Source: CAYWNK01 sp964459495 (GTDB taxonomy: Bacteria > Planctomycetota > UBA1135 > GCA-002686595). From it: a stretch of 64,000 nucleotides of DNA. A program made the position numbers and the translations under genes. Where the stretch lies: NCBI GenBank assembly GCA_964459495.1, contig CAYWNK010000006.1, positions 1-64,000 on the forward strand, read 5' to 3'. A model generated the notes under the pieces. It ran no database searches. It was given only the letters and a program-made list of their open reading frames with translations, and had not been told where the DNA came from. Positions 23,584 through 31,450 of the stretch are shown piece by piece (position 1 is the first letter of the stretch; each line of letters begins with the position of its first letter).

Positions 23584-25914
23584 ATGACGCTCGGACTCAA
23601 CATCGGGCTGAAGGGGATTCAGAGCTCGCAGCGCGCGCTCGAAACCCTCGGTCACAACATCACCAATGCCAATACGCCTGGGTATTCCCGGCAGACCTTG
23701 GACCTGCGGGCCTCCCGCCCTTTGGACCAGGTTGGGGTTGTCGTGGGCAGCGGCGTGGACGCAGAGGGTGTGCGACGCATCGCGGATGACGTCCTGAATC
23801 GGCGCCTCGTCGAACAGGCGGGGGTTGTAGCCCGCTATGAGGGCCTGACCGAGATCCTCTCGACCTTGGAGTCCCTGTTCTCCGAGCCCGGGGATTCCGG
23901 CGTCTCGGCCGCCTACGATAGCTTCTTCGAATCTGTCTCAGCCCTGGCGAGCAACCCCGGCGATGCGGTCCTGCGGGGCGCGATGGTAGACGCTGCGGAA
24001 TCTCTGACTTCGTCCTTCAATCAACTGACGACGGGCATCTCAGAGCTGGCTGAGGACAGTCTCGCGCAAGCGGAAGCGTTGAGTTCAGGTGTCAATGACC
24101 TGGCCGAGCAGGTGGCCTCTCTGAACGTGGAAATCGGGCAGTTCGAGTCCGGAGGTGGAGTGGCCAACGACCTGCGCGATCAGCGCGACTTGGCCTTGAT
24201 CCAGCTAGCCGGCTTGATCGAGATCGACGTACAGCCCAAGCCCAGCGGGGTGGTGCACGTACTCGTGGAAGGCCAGCTGCTGGTGGGATCGAGCCAGTCC
24301 TACGAGGTCAACGCGGAGGCGGACGAAGACGGCGTGTCCGTGCTGCGCTTGGAGGGTGGAACCCGCACGGTGGCGCCCACCGGCGGAGAGCTCGGCGGAA
24401 TTCAGCAGTTTATCGATGAAATTCTGCCCGATCTGCAGGCTGACCTTGAAGGCATTGTGCGCGCAACGATCCTCGAGGTGAATCGCACCCACAGCGTGGG
24501 CATCACTCAGGACGGCGGGTTCACTTCGCTGGTCAGTGCTTCTGTCCTTGGTACCGGGGGAGCAGATGCGCTCCTTGGTGAAACGCTCGCCAATCTGAAC
24601 CTGGACTTCCCCATCCAGGACGGTCAGCTGCGGATCAACGTCTCGAACGAATCCAACGGCGAGGTTGTCTCGCACCTGATCGATATCGACCCCGACGCGA
24701 TGAACGTCGCAGGACTGATCGGCGCGATCTCCGATATCCCCAACGTTCAGGCGAACCTCGATTCGGCGGGGCGCCTTTCGGTCAGCGCGAACTCGGGATT
24801 CCGCTTCGATTTCAGCGCGCGCATGGATCCGAACCCCGACGATGTGGGCACGTTCGGATCGGGCAAGGCGTCGGTCGTGGCCTCCAATGCCGGCCCCTAT
24901 TCATTCGCGGATGGGGACACACTTGACCTGACCGGCGCGCTGGGAGCGTTCACCGTGACTCTGAACGCGGCGGACTTCGAGGACATTACCGCCGTGACCG
25001 CAGAGGAGCTGGCGGCCGTGCTCAGTCAGAATCCTCTGATGGGGGCTGGGCAGATCAGTGCAACAGCGGTTGGAGATCAGCTAGTCCTGCAGTCGGTGAC
25101 CGACGGTAGCGCCGCGACCTTCACCATCGACGGAGGTTCGGCGAGCACCGTGCTTGGATTCGTAGGGGGCACTACGACGATCGGCTCGGATACCCCAGTC
25201 AACCCTCAGATTTCCGGTACCTACACCGGCGAAGGTAACCACAACTGGACTTTCCGACCCAGCGGGGACGGCACGATCGGGTCCACGCCTGATCTGCGGG
25301 TGGAGGTGATCGATGAGCTCGGCCAGGCCGTCGCCACGCTGAATGTAGGCGATGGGTACGCGCCCGGCACAGACATCTCCATTGCTGATGGCGTCTCCGT
25401 GCGGTTCGACTTTGGCCAGATTTCTGCGAGCGATGGTGACGTATTCCACACCTCGGTGATGGAAGACTCCGACACAGCAGACCTGCTGGTCGCTGTGGGC
25501 CTGAATGCCTTCTTCCAGGGAGGGAGTGCCGAGACCTTCGCGGTTGCCCAGAGCATCCTGGATGACTCGGCGCAGATCGCCGCCTCAGGCACGGGAGCCA
25601 CGGGAGACAACGGTATGCTCCTTTCACTCCTTGAGCTGCAGGACGCCGAAATCGGTTCTGTCGGTGGCACGCTCACCGAAGCCTACGGCGGCGTGGTGTC
25701 GAGTGTGGGTTCCGATGTCGCCGGGGCGGGAGAGCGCTTGGCAACCGAGCAAGGTTTGTACCAGTCCCTTGAGGAACGACGCCAGGCGGTAGCCGGCGTG
25801 AACGTCGACGAAGAGCTCGTGGACATGATTCGGTTCGAGCAAGCGTTCGGCGCAGCCGCCCGCTACATCAATGTCGTGCAAGAGCTCGGCAATACCCTGC
25901 TTTCGCTACTCTAA
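23584..25914 (+). CDS. flgK: Flagellar hook-associated protein FlgK
   Basis: The first hook-filament junction protein, 776 residues (enteric about 550). The N-terminus has LKGIQSSQRALETLGHNITN and NTPGYSRQTLDLRA, the FlgK form of the axial motif. The C-terminus has GVNVDEELVDMIRFEQAFGA followed by ARYINVVQELGNTLLSLL. The central extra 200 residues contain repeated beta-rich modules. The last base is shared with the flgL ATG. Confidence 0.95.
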   Translation: MTLGLNIGLKGIQSSQRALETLGHNITNANTPGYSRQTLDLRASRPLDQVGVVVGSGVDAEGVRRIADDVLNRRLVEQAGVVARYEGLTEILSTLESLFSEPGDSGVSAAYDSFFESVSALASNPGDAVLRGAMVDAAESLTSSFNQLTTGISELAEDSLAQAEALSSGVNDLAEQVASLNVEIGQFESGGGVANDLRDQRDLALIQLAGLIEIDVQPKPSGVVHVLVEGQLLVGSSQSYEVNAEADEDGVSVLRLEGGTRTVAPTGGELGGIQQFIDEILPDLQADLEGIVRATILEVNRTHSVGITQDGGFTSLVSASVLGTGGADALLGETLANLNLDFPIQDGQLRINVSNESNGEVVSHLIDIDPDAMNVAGLIGAISDIPNVQANLDSAGRLSVSANSGFRFDFSARMDPNPDDVGTFGSGKASVVASNAGPYSFADGDTLDLTGALGAFTVTLNAADFEDITAVTAEELAAVLSQNPLMGAGQISATAVGDQLVLQSVTDGSAATFTIDGGSASTVLGFVGGTTTIGSDTPVNPQISGTYTGEGNHNWTFRPSGDGTIGSTPDLRVEVIDELGQAVATLNVGDGYAPGTDISIADGVSVRFDFGQISASDGDVFHTSVMEDSDTADLLVAVGLNAFFQGGSAETFAVAQSILDDSAQIAASGTGATGDNGMLLSLLELQDAEIGSVGGTLTEAYGGVVSSVGSDVAGAGERLATEQGLYQSLEERRQAVAGVNVDEELVDMIRFEQAFGAAARYINVVQELGNTLLSLL

Positions 25915-27326
25915 TGGCACTTCGAACGACTCAGTACACGACCTACCAGCAGGTGCTGCGTGGGATCCAGAACAACACCCAGCGTCTCGTTCAGGCACAG
26001 GAGCAGATCGCGAGCGGCCGGCGTATTTCACGTCCGTCCGACGACCCCTTGGGGACCTCGAAGTCGATTGCATTGCGGCACGAGATCAACGGGCTGGCCA
26101 ACTACCAAACGAGCGTCGATGAGGCTCGCCCGATTGTCGAGAGTGCGGCGAGTGAGATCGAGCAGGCGTCCGGCCTGATGACCGAGGCGCGCGCGCTGGT
26201 TCTCCAAGGACTGACGGGTACCCTGTCGCAGGCTGATCGCAACTCCATCGCCGACCAGCTTGAAGAGGTTGCCCAAGGGCTGTTGGGGGTGGCGAACTCG
26301 CGCTTCGGAGATCGCTATCTCTTCTCTGGAACGGATACCGACAACCAGCCTTTCTCCTTGGACGGCGAGGGGCCGGACAGCTTCGCGACCTATTCTGGCA
26401 ACGAGGACGAGCACACCGTTTCTGTCAGCCGGGGAGTCGGTCTTGAGCTCAACGTACCCGGCAACGAGTTGTTCGCTGGAGGCGGCTACACCGCGACGGG
26501 CTTCGCCGGCTTGACTGGCTTGAAGTCGGGGATCACCGTGGACCAGGGGGCCGGCTTTTCGCGACTGATGCTGCGTGCAGACTCGGTTTCCGGCTTTGAG
26601 GAAGGCGTGGTCCAGGCCGCCGGTAGCCCGCTCACCATCCTTGGCGATCACCAGCTTACAATCGACGCGGAGGCCGGCACCGTGCGCTTGGGCGACGGCT
26701 CTGCGGTGGCCATCCCCAGTCCTTTGCCGGACTCCCTCCAGGTCAGCAACGGGGAAGGCGGGAGCGTCACGCTCGATCTGAGCGCTTGGACGGGCGTGAG
26801 CTCTACCGCGACGTTGACCGCCGAGGGCTCGATCGCCACCAATGGTGCCGACTGGCGTCCTGTGCAGCGCACCGAGACCGATCTTGAGCTGGTGATCGAG
26901 GGAGTCGGAGTGATCCACGTCGACACCACTGAGCTCAGCCGGACGGGCGAAGAGCTGATCACCTTCCAGGGCGCGACCAACGTTTTCGACGCCCTGCTCG
27001 GTGCCGCCCAGGATCTGCGCGATGCCGAGGTCGTCGGGAGCGGTGCTGCGCGCGACCGACTGCAGCAGCGCTACAGCGAGCTGATCGACCATCAGAACAA
27101 CACGCTTGTGGGGCTTGGCCGCCTGGGTGCCCGCGCGCGTCGTTTGAATGAAACCCAAGACCGCCTCGATGAGCTGTCGATCCAGTACCAGGACCGACTT
27201 TCGCGGAATGACGACGCGGACCTGACCGAAGTCGCCCTCGATCTCACCCGTTCAGAACAGACGTTGCAGGTCGCAATGGCCAGTGGTGCACGTCTGTTGC
27301 AGCAGACCCTTTTGAACTTCCTCTAG
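25914..27326 (+). CDS. flgL: Flagellar hook-associated protein FlgL
   Basis: The second hook-filament junction protein, 470 residues. Motifs: RTTQYTTYQQVLRGIQNNTQ, QEQIASGRRISRPSDDPLG (flagellin-type N-terminal helix), RFGDRYLFSGTDTDNQPF (FlgL-specific) and a C-terminal helix ALDLTRSEQTLQVAMASGAR. Overlaps flgK by one base. Confidence 0.94.
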   Translation: MALRTTQYTTYQQVLRGIQNNTQRLVQAQEQIASGRRISRPSDDPLGTSKSIALRHEINGLANYQTSVDEARPIVESAASEIEQASGLMTEARALVLQGLTGTLSQADRNSIADQLEEVAQGLLGVANSRFGDRYLFSGTDTDNQPFSLDGEGPDSFATYSGNEDEHTVSVSRGVGLELNVPGNELFAGGGYTATGFAGLTGLKSGITVDQGAGFSRLMLRADSVSGFEEGVVQAAGSPLTILGDHQLTIDAEAGTVRLGDGSAVAIPSPLPDSLQVSNGEGGSVTLDLSAWTGVSSTATLTAEGSIATNGADWRPVQRTETDLELVIEGVGVIHVDTTELSRTGEELITFQGATNVFDALLGAAQDLRDAEVVGSGAARDRLQQRYSELIDHQNNTLVGLGRLGARARRLNETQDRLDELSIQYQDRLSRNDDADLTEVALDLTRSEQTLQVAMASGARLLQQTLLNFL

Positions 27327-27330
27327 TCCA

Positions 27331-27627
27331 ATGTCAGATCAACTCCCGATCCAGGGGATACGCCCGGCGACCGAACACCCCAAGCCGAAGGCGGGCAGCG
27401 TAGATTCCCAGGGGGGCGCACAATTCCGCGCCCTGCTCGACCGTCTTCAGCGCGAGGCGACGAGCCTGCAGCAAAACTCTGGCGGCCTCGAAGACCCCGC
27501 GGCTTTGGCCGGCGCCGTGGACAAGGCGGGATCGAATCTGGACGAGGCTCGCAGCCTTGGTGATCAGCTTCTCGAAGCCTACAGGGCAGCCCGTCAGATT
27601 CACTCCGAAACGAAAGACATCGCATGA
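27331..27627 (+). CDS. Small helical protein in the flagellar operon
   Basis: A 98-residue protein (MSDQLPIQGIRPATEHPKPK at its start) of unrecognised family: a disordered N-terminus, then helices (GGAQFRALLDRLQREATSL; AVDKAGSNLDEARSLGDQLL). It begins 4 bp after flgL and overlaps the next gene by 4 bp, so it is surely co-translated with the flagellar genes. Small size and helical content suggest an export chaperone or regulator, but that is only inference. Confidence 0.7.
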   Translation: MSDQLPIQGIRPATEHPKPKAGSVDSQGGAQFRALLDRLQREATSLQQNSGGLEDPAALAGAVDKAGSNLDEARSLGDQLLEAYRAARQIHSETKDIA

Positions 27628-28697
27628 GCTCATCCACAAGTATGTCCGTTTGCGAACAGTCCTTGGAACTGACGATGCGCGTGATGCGCTCGGGGCGGCC
27701 GATCGCAGCCGAGCAACCGCTAGCCTTCGATCCAGCCTTTGGCGCTGAGCATCTTGTGATCGAGCGCGATGGGGCGGTGGTCAGCTCCGTCGTTACGCTG
27801 CTGCGGACCCTGGTGGTTGGCGAGCAGGAGGTTCAAGTCGGGCTGATCGGATCGGTTGTGACCGACGAAGCCCACCGGGGCCAAGGGCTCGCTACCGAGC
27901 TATTGGCGCGCGCAGAAGCGCAGCTGAAGCAATCTGGAGCGGTCCTAGCGCTGCTCTGGGCTGACGAACGTGAGTTCTATGCCGCGCGCGGCTACGTGCC
28001 GATCGGCACTGAGTTGGACTACTCGGTGCCCCGGGCCCTAGCGGAGTACCTTCCGCCTACGGACCGGGTTCGGATGGCTGGGCCGGCGGACTGGCCGGTG
28101 CTGCACGCCCTCTACGAGGGCCATCCCGAGCGTGTCCAGCGCAGCCTTGAGGAGACCGGTGCGCTGCTGGCCGGGCCCGATGTGCACGCGCTGGTGTTCG
28201 ACGGACCGCAGGGCATCGATGGCTATGCGATCGAGGGCCGCGGTGAAGATCTTGGCGGGATCGTTCACGAATGGGGTGGCAGGGCGGAGTCGGTTCTGAC
28301 CTGCCTCGGCGCCCATCTGGATCGCCTTCCCGAGGGGCAGGAGAGCCTGTGGTGGATGGTGCCACCCAGCCAGGTCGAGCTGCAGGGGCTGATGAACGAG
28401 GCCGGCGTGGAAGGCGTGCTAGGGGTTCTCGGGATGGGCAAGTTGCTCGATGCCGAGTGTCTTGCGCGATGGATGCAGGCCATCACGCCGGAGTCGGTGG
28501 ACGTCCAGCCTGAGCGGGACGGGCTGCGTGTGACCGGTCCAGGTGGCAACATCTTCCTTGATGCGGTGCACAGCCTTTTCGCCGTCGTGCCGCCCCAGGC
28601 CAACCGTGAACTGATCGAGGTGGTGGAGTCCGCCGTGGGGGCGGAGCTCCCACAGCTGCCCCAGCACGTATTCCTGTGGGGATTGGATTCCATCTAG
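27624..28697 (+). CDS. GNAT-family acetyltransferase, Eis-like
   Basis: A 357-residue protein with an N-terminal GNAT domain: VGLIGSVVTDEAHRGQGLAT contains the acetyl-CoA binding R/Q-x-x-G-x-G/A pattern (HRGQGLA), followed by LLARAEAQLKQSGAVLALLW and EFYAARGYVPIG. A second GNAT-like half and a C-terminal region give an Eis-like length. The substrate is unknown. The ATGA overlap with the 98-residue flagellar-operon gene places it in the flagellar transcript, which raises the possibility of acetylating a flagellar protein. It could equally be a passenger. Confidence 0.78.
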   Translation: MSSSTSMSVCEQSLELTMRVMRSGRPIAAEQPLAFDPAFGAEHLVIERDGAVVSSVVTLLRTLVVGEQEVQVGLIGSVVTDEAHRGQGLATELLARAEAQLKQSGAVLALLWADEREFYAARGYVPIGTELDYSVPRALAEYLPPTDRVRMAGPADWPVLHALYEGHPERVQRSLEETGALLAGPDVHALVFDGPQGIDGYAIEGRGEDLGGIVHEWGGRAESVLTCLGAHLDRLPEGQESLWWMVPPSQVELQGLMNEAGVEGVLGVLGMGKLLDAECLARWMQAITPESVDVQPERDGLRVTGPGGNIFLDAVHSLFAVVPPQANRELIEVVESAVGAELPQLPQHVFLWGLDSI

Positions 28698-28713
28698 TCC
28701 AAGGGGTCTTCTG

Positions 28714-28762
28714 AAACGACGAGCAGGTCGAGCAGCTTCGCTGCTCGACCTGCTCGTCGTTT
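28714..28762. terminator. 23-bp bidirectional terminator
   Basis: A perfect 23-bp stem pairs 28714-28736 with 28740-28762 across a TTC loop, flanked by AAA on the left and TTT on the right so it can act both ways. It separates the flagellar operon from the convergent gmhA. Confidence 0.9.
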
Positions 28763-28789
28763 GGTCTGGCCCTCGATGGCCGGCGCCGA

Positions 28790-29389
28790 TCAGGCGTAGT
28801 TGGCCGGGAACATGCGTCGTTCAACCGCTTCGATGGCGATGTGCAGGACCTTGATGTGCACCTCTTGGATGCGATCGGAGGTGGACGCATCAGGGACGAC
28901 GATGGGGATGTCGACTTGGTCGAGGAGCTTGCCTCCACCTTTGCCCAGAAGACCAACGGTGCGAACACCCCGCTCCTTGGCGACCTCGACGGCCCGCAGG
29001 ATGTTGGGCGAGTTACCGCTGGTGGAGATCGCGACCAGCAGATCGCCTTCTTTGCCGTAGGCCTCGACCTCGCGGGCGAAGACCTCTTCATAGCCAAAGT
29101 CGTTGGCGATGCAGGTGAGGTGACTCGGGTCGCTGAAAGCTACCGCGGCGAGGGCTGAGCGGTTGCCGCGGAAGCGTCCGGTCCACTCCTCGGCGAAGTG
29201 CATCGCGTCGCACATGCTGCCGCCATTGCCGCAGGACATGAGGAGGCCCCCCCGATCGAGGGTTTCCCAGGCGGACTGGGCGAAGCGGTCAACCGCCTCC
29301 AGGTTGGCGGAGTCGGTGAGAAAGGCGTCCAGGGTGCGTTTGGCTTCGTCAAACGAGGCACGCACCGCATCAAGAGAGCTGAGAGTCAT
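28790..29389 (-). CDS. gmhA: Sedoheptulose-7-phosphate isomerase GmhA
   Basis: Makes D-glycero-manno-heptose 7-phosphate, first step to ADP-heptose for the LPS core. The 199-residue SIS-domain protein has CGNGGSMCDAMHFAEEWTGR, nearly identical to the GmhA signature, plus LLVAISTSGNSPNILRAVEV and the C-terminal EVHIKVLHIAIEAVE. Start ATG 29389 matches family length; the upstream open extension is not homologous. Supports an LPS-bearing outer membrane. Confidence 0.9.
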   Translation of the reverse strand: MTLSSLDAVRASFDEAKRTLDAFLTDSANLEAVDRFAQSAWETLDRGGLLMSCGNGGSMCDAMHFAEEWTGRFRGNRSALAAVAFSDPSHLTCIANDFGYEEVFAREVEAYGKEGDLLVAISTSGNSPNILRAVEVAKERGVRTVGLLGKGGGKLLDQVDIPIVVPDASTSDRIQEVHIKVLHIAIEAVERRMFPANYA

Positions 29390-29595
29390 CGCGCCTGCAT
29401 TGTGCGCACGCCCCAGGGCGGTAGCAACCAAGCAGGAGCAGGCCGGATCGTGGGACGGGACCTGATCGGTATTTCGGGCCATCCGCGGCACACTGTCGCG
29501 GGTTCCCTGATCCAGGAGGGGCGCGTTTCGAAATGCCTGGGGCGGGCGGCTTGACGGGGGCTGGAAATCGGCTATTCCATCCCTGGAGACCCCCC

Positions 29596-29997
29596 ATGAA
29601 GACCGGATTGATCACGCTTGTCCTCGCCGCCGGAGCCGCGGCGCTCTACGTCGCCCAATCGTCGCCGGATCAGGACTACGAGCCACTGGCCTTGGAGAGC
29701 GTGGAGCCGGAGCTGTACGTGCCCAAAGCGATCTCCGGGCCGATTCCGGCCGGATACCAGGTCACCGAGCTCGTGGTCGATGGGCCCTGTTGCACAGGCT
29801 GCACGGGCAAGCTCTACAACGCGCTGCTCGGAGTTCCCGGGGTGGAGAAGGCCTCAGTCCTGTTCGATCCGGAGGGCACCTTGGCCAAGGCCCTTGTTCC
29901 GGCGGGCTTCGATGACGCTCCACTGGAAACGAGCCTGACCTTCGAGAAGTACAGCGTACGCAGTACGGCGGTGGAGCAGCGCGGAGCGGACATCTAG
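29596..29997 (+). CDS. Exported HMA-like protein with CCxxC site
   Basis: A 133-residue protein with an N-terminal export or anchor helix (MKTGLITLVLAAGAAALYVA). Its core VVDGPCCTGCTGKLYNALLG followed by VPGVEKASVLFDPEGTLAKA follows the heavy-metal-associated domain pattern, with a CCxxC metal site. Start ATG 29596 has GGAG 8 nt upstream within CCTGGAGACCCCCC. It is a cysteine relative in outline of the double-Sec protein at 8253-8864. Monocistronic. Function may be Cu/Hg binding or a redox role. Confidence 0.7.
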   Translation: MKTGLITLVLAAGAAALYVAQSSPDQDYEPLALESVEPELYVPKAISGPIPAGYQVTELVVDGPCCTGCTGKLYNALLGVPGVEKASVLFDPEGTLAKALVPAGFDDAPLETSLTFEKYSVRSTAVEQRGADI

Positions 29998-30109
29998 GGA
30001 TCCCTAGGGAAAAGGGCGTAACGGTCGCCCCAGCATCCCCCTTGGAGGAGTCCAGGCGACGTTCGCTTGGGCTCCCCGCTTCTTTTTGGCCTTCTCCCCT
30101 GGAGACCCC

Positions 30110-30727
30110 ATGTTCCCTGCCATCGCCTACCTTGCCTACACCCTTTCCCTCGCCACTTCGCCCGAGGTATCCGCACCCGCACCGGACCTCTCGATTGAGC
30201 CGGTCCTCCTAACCACTTTGGCAGAGCAGGGCGGCGTACCGAACAGTGTCTTCCACTACACCTACGGTGAGGTCGGGCTGTCGCTTGGCGACCTAGACGG
30301 GATCCGCGTGGCAGGCTCTTACCACCTACAGGACCAGTGGCTGATCGTTGCCAGCCTGGGGATTCTTGAGGCTAGTCGCGTGGACTTCACCTTCTTCTCG
30401 GCCGGTGCCGGCTACGTGCACAACATCCAGGAGGATCTGGACATCGTGGCCACCGCTGAGCTGGAGTTTGGTCGTGCCGAAGTCGACTTTCTGGGCAGCT
30501 CGGCATCGGATTCCGAGGTCGGCCTGCGCCTGCGAGGCGGTGCACGCTACATGCTCGACGAACGCTTCGAGTTCTACGGAGGCGGCAATCTGCGCACCAC
30601 ATTCGACACGGACTTCTTCGTGGATGGCGGCGCGCTCTACCGCATCAACGACCGGCTGCAGGCCTACGCGAGCCTTGAGGTCGGCGACGACACTCAGTTT
30701 GGCATCGGTGTTCGCTACGGCTTCTGA
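30110..30727 (+). CDS. Outer-membrane beta-barrel-like protein
   Basis: A 205-residue protein with signal peptide (MFPAIAYLAYTLSLATS). The rest is alternating amphipathic strands with aromatic edges (FHYTYGEVGLSLGDLDGIRV, WLIVASLGILEASRVDFTFF, VGLRLRGGARYMLDERFEFY) and ends VGDDTQFGIGVRYGF with a terminal Phe, a hallmark of outer-membrane barrels. Start ATG 30110 with GGAG spaced like that of the preceding gene. Function unknown. Confidence 0.7.
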   Translation: MFPAIAYLAYTLSLATSPEVSAPAPDLSIEPVLLTTLAEQGGVPNSVFHYTYGEVGLSLGDLDGIRVAGSYHLQDQWLIVASLGILEASRVDFTFFSAGAGYVHNIQEDLDIVATAELEFGRAEVDFLGSSASDSEVGLRLRGGARYMLDERFEFYGGGNLRTTFDTDFFVDGGALYRINDRLQAYASLEVGDDTQFGIGVRYGF

Positions 30728-30766
30728 TTCGAATGCCGCCCCTGCCCGGTTCTTCGGGATCGGACG

Positions 30767-31330
30767 TCAGGCCACCTGAACCGCGAGCCAGGCGCGAGCG
30801 CTCTGCCAACGCCGTTCGATCGTGCGCTGGCTGCGGTCCAGCAGGTTGGCAATCTCCGCCATGGTTAGGCCGCCGAAGAAGTGCAGCTCGACGACACGGC
30901 TGAGCTCGGAGTCGAACGCGGTCATCTGAGTCAGCGCAGCGTCGAGGCGTGGCAGGTCGACGCTGCGCTCTTCGAACGCGGCCGCCATACCCTCGAGGGG
31001 CACCCGCTTCGATGCGGGCAGACGCTTGTCCCGGTCTTTCTTGCGGAAGTGGTCGACCAGGATGCAGCGCATGGCGGATGCCGCCACGGAAAAGAAGTGC
31101 AGGCGATCGATGCCTGGAGCCCTACCAGGCCCGATCAGGCGCAGGTAGGCTTCGTTCACCAAGGCCGTAGGCTGCAGAGTGTGGTCTGCGGGCTGGTTTT
31201 GCATGGCGCGTTCAGCGCGCGCATAGAGCTCGGGGTAGATGGCGTCGAGAAGGCGGTCTTCGGCTCCCTCTTTGCCCTCTCGGACCTGGCTCAATAGCCC
31301 CGTGATATCGTGTTCTTCAGGGTCCTTCAT
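30767..31330 (-). CDS. ECF-family sigma factor
   Basis: A 187-residue RNA polymerase sigma factor with only sigma2 and sigma4 regions. Region 2: LQPTALVNEAYLRLIGPGRA and HFFSVAASAMRCILVDHFRK, typical of the planctomycete/acidobacterial ECF type. Region 4: VELHFFGGLTMAEIANLLDR then SQRTIERRWQSARAWL, a helix-turn-helix. Start ATG 31330. Divergent from the kinase-FGE gene 120 bp away, an arrangement known for kinase-linked ECF factors; no anti-sigma gene is adjacent, so phosphorylation by that kinase is a reasonable guess. Confidence 0.88.
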   Translation of the reverse strand: MKDPEEHDITGLLSQVREGKEGAEDRLLDAIYPELYARAERAMQNQPADHTLQPTALVNEAYLRLIGPGRAPGIDRLHFFSVAASAMRCILVDHFRKKDRDKRLPASKRVPLEGMAAAFEERSVDLPRLDAALTQMTAFDSELSRVVELHFFGGLTMAEIANLLDRSQRTIERRWQSARAWLAVQVA

Positions 31331-31450
31331 GGCGGATGGCGGGCGCGAATTGTTGCTCAGCGAGGGAATTCTGACAAGTCCAACTGTGGAGACCTCGCGT
31401 CTTTTTGGACCCGCCAACCCGTATAGTAGCCGGCCAGGATCGCGAGAATC

